Shown: piece after piece, positions 18,754 to 24,611 of the stretch
How positions within the stretch are numbered: position 1 is the first letter of the stretch
How the letters are laid out: every line of letters begins with the position of its first letter
Assembly (NCBI GenBank): GCA_002633005.1
Contig: NMRA01000093.1
Location: forward strand, 21,241 to 45,851
Source of the DNA: Phoronis australis
Lineage: Eukaryota; Phoronida; Phoronidae
Direction: 5' to 3'
DNA: 24,611 nucleotides
Made by a program: the position numbers and the translations under genes
Notes under the pieces: model-generated
What the model was told of the DNA's origin: nothing
Seen by the model: only the letters and a program-made list of their open reading frames with translations
Database searches by the model: none

Positions 18754-20690
18754 AACTAACGTAAGGACACGAAAAATACGTGCGAACTGCTGTAATTTAC
18801 AGTGTATATTGAATTTGTTATTGCAAACCAGCCAACCCAATACCTAATCAATACACGAACTCTTCTAAACCACCTAAGAGAGAAACACTCCACAGAAAGG
18901 GTTATGTTACCTGAATGGTCAACTCGATATTAACAAATGAAACTGTGAATAAAATCTACCAAAAATGCATTTTATTGCGTACTTGTCAATTAAAGTGACA
19001 ATGAATACTTTTTTCACTAGTAACTGATCTTCAGGAAAGCTATTCGCAAAACGTGTTTCGTTAGAAAAAAATGGGTGTGAAAACGAATTCTGGTTTGTGA
19101 CAAAGTTCGTGAAACAAGAACGGTATTATTAATCACGCAATTGTGGCTCACGCGGAAGGAAGACTAGTTAACCTGAAACTTTTTATTTTGGAACTTGGCA
19201 CTCAGAAGTGCTTTAATTTATTTGAACGTTGCTGTAGGGCAGAGGTCAAAATACCTCTTGAATGAATTAGTTGTGTTTTTGGTTTTTGTATCTATTGGCG
19301 TATTCGTGAAATTTTCCAACTTTGACACCTGGGATTGGAAACTAAGCGTGCGTGAACCTGATCCATTTAGTAAAGTTACCACTTCTGAGTTCAACTTGAT
19401 GGAATATCGATTCTATTGGAAATCAAGATTCATGGATTAAATATTTAGCCGACTAACCAAATCAAGCAACAACCCAGAGGAAAAAATGTTTTGTTTGTAT
19501 TTGATTGATTAGTAAGAATAGTAGCCATCAATGTACTTAAAAACATAATCAATACTACCAACATAAACGTGTACCACTCTACCGATAATTGGTTGCATAC
19601 ATACCCATTAATGACGCCTTCCTGCAGGCGCGGTGATCGACAAAGTCATAGAAATATCGATTCAAGAGCATAAGAGAGTCGTTTTATCTATATGGCGATC
19701 TGATTGATTGAACACAGCTATCCAACAGTGATATCGAAGTCAGGAACATCGTCTCTGGTTGTTTTGGCGATTAATTGTGTTTTGGTGTTAAAGCAAATTT
19801 TAGACATGAGAAGGTTTGAACATAAACTGTGTCAGTAAATAAGATCTGTGTGCAACTTTTGTGTCTGTGGAATACGGAAAATTAAGTCACTGAAAAAATC
19901 GTAATATTGCGTCGTACCGGTGCTGGTTTAATCGTCTAATACCCCCATATGTATGCAGAGATTCTCGCGAAAGAACTCGAGCCCTGAAATGCCAACTCTC
20001 GCACGACCTACATGTATGTAGTCTATTATTAGAGCTTGCAATCCCGCGACTACCCGCAAGAGCTTGCACTGAGAATTTCCGGCTGCCTGCTCGACTGAGT
20101 TTTGATCGTGAGTTGTTGTTATCAAATCAAGCCTAATTTCATTGATTCATTTTCATTTTGTTATTATGTTTCATCAAGCGAGACTCTTGAGGTACGGTTT
20201 CATACAATCAGTGATTTCTGGGCAAAAGTAGTCAACAAAAACGACAATTACAATAACCATTCCTTATAAGCACTGACCTGTGGCCCTGGGTAGATGCCGG
20301 GAGCAGTTTGGCCTCTGATATCGGACTGTCCCACTTTTTTGATTTTTTTCGCCATCTCGCCACACCATCTGACACACGGCCAAATTGACATATTATCATA
20401 CACTATTGTGATTTTCCGCGCGACATAACCGTTATTTTCCCGCTCTACTAAAAAAATGGGACATTTCATGGATATTTACAGCACCTGCAATTTCCCATTC
20501 AACTATAAGAACAATAACAAAAAGTCACCGTCGGACACTTTTGGATGTTACATCTCCCGTTCAATAAATAACGCTGTCGTTACGTGCTTGTGTGTTGCAA
20601 CGTACATTTCACCCATGTGATTTGGCTTAGACCCAGATGTCCCGCTTTTTATCCTGAAGTTCCGCTATTCAATCCAGTTGTTTCAGGGAT
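18754..20690. other. 5' flank of the apple-domain gene
   Basis: Includes the 5' UTR or an upstream intron of the host gene. I cannot place a transcription start. A plus-strand frame at 19195-19440 and a minus-strand frame at 20248-20469 are open. The latter ends CCACAG|GTCAGT, which looks like a donor, but neither carries a motif that I recognise. Confidence 0.35.
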
Positions 20691-20701
20691 TTTTGGGGGC
20701 A

Positions 20702-21013
20702 GAAAAAATTTTTGACTCCAATTTCAAAAATTCTTTCCCAGATGGACGAAGAATGCCGAGAAACTAAGGCCCACCAAGTTTGAATTCGACTGGGTCATTA
20801 AAAAGGTCAACGGCAAGATCAAAGTTGAAAGACGTCAATTTTAGACCTTTTCCCGCCTAAAAACTTTTTGACTGGGATTTCAAAACTTATTTCATTGTTA
20901 GATAGCCCTTTACTTACTGACTCCATAAACGTAAGTCGCCACTTCTGGTGAACCCTAATAAGGTCACGGCACAGGATTAAAGTTGGAAAATTGGGAGGAG
21001 TCTGTGACGTTGA
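20702..21013. repeat. Diverged tandem duplication, about 155 bp, GGTCA-rich
   Basis: Two units share the order AAAAATTTTTGACTCC/AAAAACTTTTTGACTGGG, then ATTTCAAAA, then TTAAAAAGGTCAACGGCAAG/CTAATAAGGTCACGGCACAG, then AAAGTTG, then TTGACCTT or TTAGACCTT. They begin at about 20703 and 20857. Such GGTCA-bearing subterminal arrays are common at the ends of invertebrate transposons. The segment leads directly into repeat copy 2, so it is probably part of the same element. Confidence 0.7.
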
Positions 21014-21155
21014 CCTTAAACCTTGACCACGAACGAGCATGCCACCCAAAAAACAACCTAATTTGTATCAATTTAGATCGAGTAGTTCTACTCCACAACG
21101 ACACGTACGGTTGCGTTACCTGACACCTGACGGCAGACGGAGGTGTTGAAATTAT

Positions 21156-21307
21156 CCAATGACGTCATCGGTTTCACACGCAGTCTGTTCAGCAGTTCAC
21201 AACAAGGGTTACTGGTATCAGCTTATCGCATGAATTCATCGTTTAACACCAATAAATCATCAAACTTCGATGTAAAACCCTTAAAAATACACCGAGTTGT
21301 TATAAAA
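21156..21307 (+). promoter_or_regulatory. Candidate promoter in repeat copy 2
   Basis: CCAAT (21156-21160) overlaps a perfect CRE palindrome TGACGTCA (21160-21167). TATAAAA follows at 21301-21307. The presence of all three in two copies suggests an internal promoter of the element, but the distance to the coding exon (about 850 bases) is long. Confidence 0.45.
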
Positions 21308-22152
21308 ACGTGTTGTTTTATTTTGCTCTTACGGATTTATTAGTATTTGGACACACCGTAGCCTACAAAGTTCGGTAGGCCAATAAGGTCGGTAGCAGGA
21401 GTTTGGGGTCTGTTTGGAGATCATTTCGAAGTATTTTCCGTGAGATACAGACAGGAGAACCTAGACCTGTGTTGTTTAGACTTGATTTTTTGAGTTCTAA
21501 ACACAAAACGCTAGTTATCCTGGCCAGAAGCTCGGAGCCCAATCAGGCCCGTTTCGGCCGGCCAGATTGGCTCAATATCCCGGCCAGTAGCTCGGAAACT
21601 GATCAGACATCACGAACATGAACCAGCCAACGTTCAATGGAAACTAAACTTCCAGTCAAGAAAATACTATAATAGTGAGCAAAAGTAATTTGCACCTGAT
21701 TATGTTGATGAATTAGCCACGAAACTGTGCAAATCTACTGACTCGTCGGGGGCCGCGACTTTAGGTTCCGCTTTGGCCACAACACCGTCAGGGCAGAAGT
21801 TGTACATTGACAATCATTATTTGAGTAATGTAAATGTAAATAAAGATTCCCCTAACACCTGGCCGTGGGATGGAAATCGAGTTGTTTCACAACAGTTTCT
21901 GCCAGCAAACACTAAATTAGCCGCATGAGCTCACACGGCCTCGGTGTCCCGTCAAGTAGTTTCATTGCACCTAAAGTCGGTAACGCAGTGATTTATTCAT
22001 TGCTGGCTTCTCAAATAATTTGCATTCACGAACACTCCAAAGGCATTACAAATTGCATCTAATGAGATAGACTTTGTTTCAGTTTTATATAAGTACTGGT
22101 TAGGGTGAGAATAATTGATTTTGAAACAGAACGCTCAGTAATAAACGCCAAC

Positions 22153-22323
22153 ATGGCAACTCGCAATCCCGACTTAGGGACGAGCTAGAGCTTATCAGTC
22201 CCGACTTCGCAGGTGGATCGTTACGTTTTACAGGCAATCAATTCGAACAGGAATACAGTGATGGAGAAATACTAGAGAGGCGCCGTGAACAAGCTCAGAC
22301 AACGGAACGTATGGAGTTATTTG
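22153..22323 (+). pseudogene. P2X7-like transposon exon, copy 2
   Basis: ATGGCAACTCGCAATCCCGA begins a frame that stops within 12 codons. One extra base near 22176 would join it to the long frame ELELISPDFAGGS, FTGNQFEQEYSDGEILE and REQAQTTERMELF, which ends TTTG|GTAAAC in phase 1. The same ELEL..MELF frame is kept in copy 1 with mostly conservative changes, which supports coding origin. The donor here is weakened (GTAAAC against GTAAGC in copy 1). No following exon was found. Confidence 0.45.
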
Positions 22324-22327
22324 GTAA

Positions 22328-24611
22328 ACAGGTGTCGCGTGAAATTTCTTCCCCGTGAAATTTCTTCCCAAATGAAGACGGCAAAGCACAGCTGTAAAAT
22401 AAGCCTAAAAATATAAATTCACTACGTGTGTGATAATGTAACGATTTTAGTCAATTGCCATTGTTATGTTAGACATTGGTAAATGAATTATAATTAGATT
22501 TACTTCAATTCAGTCGCCGGTCAGTTGGCTTGCGCACATATGGCCTATACTTTGCGGGTTGTGATCATGCTTTCGTTTGTTTTATTGTACTCTGTAAACT
22601 GCATTATGAGCTAACATTACTTATGTTAATAAACCTGTCACCCTCTATCTCGCTCTCTGTGTCTCTTTCTCTCCACTTGTGGGGAGGAATCCCGTTAGCT
22701 AGGTAGGATCGTGCCCCTGCTGCCGTGGAGTGCATCCGCCGGACCGGGGAGTCCTCTTTTGAAAGGCAAATTAGTAAAAAGCTCTTTCAAAAAGTGACAT
22801 TCTGTAGACTATATTCTTATAATTGATTCATAAGATTAAAATATTTCTGAATTTCATTTCCTGGCCTGGGCGTCGCCCGACCTTAGGCCCGTCGCGGTGA
22901 AGACGCTCTTCGTCGTCACTCGGATCTGAGTGTTCTTTTTCGCTTGTACTGAATTTCCTTCAAGAATATGTTAGAAATACTCGAATGGGTGAAAATACTC
23001 GGTTGGGTATATTCCCAGTAAGGCATTATCATCTGTTGTGGTACGTAATAAGTTAAAATCATAATAGACGCCCATCTGTATGACCGAAGGCGATGATCCC
23101 GGAGAAAAAAGGTGTCCTGTGTGAAATAGCGTTCCTACATAGTCAAACGCATCTTTCAGAAAAGTCTTACAAAAATGTACACTAAAAGAAAACACAGAAA
23201 TTGGAAACCTTTTTTTTCCAGGAAATTCAGTTCATAAGATTCGGAAAAAGGGAAATTTTCAAAATCGGTTTAGGAAAGCTCCAGCAAGCGAACTAATTAG
23301 CGAGAATCAGGAAACGTATTAAAAACTCTAAGATCATTTTACACAATCACACGCCGTGGGAAAAATGGACCATCACAGCTACAATGGGTAAAAACTGTAG
23401 TAAAATATTTACACTTTCTTGCTAAGGAAATTGAATTCGCAGATTACAAATCTTTGAATGCGCCCTGAGCGCGTGGAGCGCTCCGAAAATGAAGCCGGAG
23501 ATCAATCCTTGATAAACAAGACTATTTTAGTCTTTTACATTCCGTAGTGTTGTATATCAAGGAACTTGCAAATATATGTGTAGTAGGAATTACTTACTTC
23601 ATGCGGGAACAAGACGAACGAGTATCCTGCGGGAATTGAAATAAGGTGTACATCAAACCATATAACAAACAGTTTTCAATTCGTAGGCCTATCAAAAATG
23701 TCTTGACAATTCGCAAAAACTAAAAATGTCCAAGAAAATTATTTCTTGACCAAAGAAATTGAAGGCCTTGGTATCTTTAGCGAAACTTGAGAATACAGTG
23801 CCCTATTTTTGATTAAACGTTTTTGAAAAATCGCAAAAATGTTAAACTGAAAATAATTCAAGGTACTCGAAATGCGATTTTATTCTGGCTGGCACCAGAA
23901 AGACTGGAACTGACGCTTGTTTTTTTTTATACAACGAAGGCACAGGGGCCTACTCTTTACGTATATGCGGGTGTGTGTGAGAGTGTATATTTTAACACTG
24001 CACTATTACAGTTACAGACCCCTAAATTAGTGATATTCCATCGATTTTGGCTTAATATTTAATGTTTCCCACTTATTTTGGGGTTACCAATCCAGTTTAA
24101 ACATGTCCTTCAAGGAATTATCTCAGTGCATTGTAAAAATAACTGATTTTTCTATAGCCCGGAATTCTTTGTAGGCCCATAAACGAAACGGACCTTACCT
24201 AGAAATGTTGTGGGACATAACTGAAGTTGATGAATTATTACAACCTCAATTTTCTGTGTGGAGGTTAACTTGATTCGCCAAAGAATCCCAATCAAAAATT
24301 TTTATGATCTATAAGTTTATTGGTTAGCAGTGAAACATGCTCAGACAAGTTTTCATTTATTGAGAAGTCAGTAAATATTTTACAAGAAAACAGGTGTTCT
24401 ATAACTTGATAAAATATGAAAGCCAAAAACCTAGCATAAATGGAGCCACAGCTAGAATTCGTAAACATTTTTGTACAAACTTAGACCAAAATCGCTTTCA
24501 AAATCTTCAATTTTTAGAGCTCATCTACGAAAGTTGGTACAGTACATATTCATAATGTCTAACTCTTGGAGACAAAACACATGGTATTTAACTTGGTTAA
24601 CTGTGAGAAGC
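22328..24611. other. Right flank, no recognised gene
   Basis: Short tandem 17-base duplication at about 22338-22372 (CGTGAAATTTCTTCC twice). An AATAAA at about 22628 is followed by a CT-rich tract (22640-22675) and a GC-rich stretch (22680-22760), with another GC-rich stretch at 22862-22925. These could be the 3' end of an unidentified transcript or repeat. A small perfect hairpin (AAGACTATTTTAGTCTT) lies at 23518-23534. The rest is featureless. Confidence 0.35.

Larger units (their letters stand above)
21044..22327 (+). repeat. 1.27-kb dispersed repeat, copy 2
   Basis: Same orientation as 13710-14976 and alignable throughout. It contains an extra 20-base piece (CTGGCTTCTCAAATAATTTG-like) near 22001-22025. 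The right limit is again GGTAA at the splice donor; sequence after it is unrelated to copy 1. The left part runs on into the GGTCA-rich duplication, which copy 1 lacks because of the gap or truncation. Confidence 0.93.

Noticed and set aside
18754-18840. Extension of the host protein 29 codons upstream of the ATG at 18753.
   Set aside because: The upstream frame has no ATG; it would begin with TTG. The ATG at 18753 starts a standard signal peptide.
20248-20469. Minus-strand 73-codon frame ending CCACAG|GTCAGT as an exon.
   Set aside because: The donor is plausible, but I found no acceptor pair, domain or partner exon. Left unassigned.
13710-22327. The pair of 1.27-kb direct repeats as LTRs of one retrotransposon.
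   Set aside because: The 6.1 kb between them contains host exon 1 and an unrelated CR1 fragment, with no gag, protease, integrase or primer-binding site. The repeats carry a coding exon ending in a donor, not TG..CA ends.

Overview
The window reads as nuclear DNA of a multicellular animal. It is AT-rich and gene-sparse, has long introns with canonical splice sites, decayed non-LTR retrotransposons and several families of small inverted-repeat elements. The one clear host gene encodes an extracellular apple/PAN protein fused to a domain that I know mainly from uncharacterised proteins of marine invertebrates such as cnidarians, hemichordates and molluscs. A marine invertebrate is the best guess; I cannot name the phylum. 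No bacterial or organellar genes, rRNA, tRNA or CRISPR array were seen.

The host gene lies on the minus strand across most of the window. Exon 1 is 18753-18426, exon 2 is 10378-10182, exon 3 is 8121-7958 and the probably terminal exon 4 is 4570-4270. The three junctions agree in phase (1/1, 0/0, 2/2) and have GT/AG ends. The model gives about 329 residues: signal peptide, one apple/PAN module, then a second extracellular domain spread over exons 2-4. Introns are about 8.05, 2.06 and 3.39 kb and hold most of the repeats.

Region by region (+ coordinates). 1-603: a broken HIRAN-like coding remnant at its right end. 604-2497: mostly featureless. 2498-3213: two adjacent copies of a small terminal-inverted-repeat element. 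3214-4269: 3' flank of the host gene. 4270-18753: the host gene. Its introns carry two copies of a second inverted-repeat family (4788-5012 and 7546-7766), a decayed CR1/Jockey-type retrotransposon (about 10730-13300) split by a 38-bp minisatellite (11441-11630), an assembly gap (13671-13709), the first copy of a 1.27-kb repeat (13710-14976), a hairpin-rich AT cluster (17513-17610) and a minus-strand retrotransposon fragment (18010-18215). 18754-20690: 5' flank. 20691-21043: GGTCA-rich duplicated segment. 21044-22327: second copy of the 1.27-kb repeat. 22328-24611: no recognisable gene.

The most unusual element is the 1.27-kb repeat. Both copies carry a CCAAT/CRE-like motif, a TATA box and, at the right end, a short coding exon resembling the N-terminus of P2X7-like transposon-associated proteins. 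Homology between the copies stops at that exon's splice donor. The two direct copies bracket exon 1 of the host gene.
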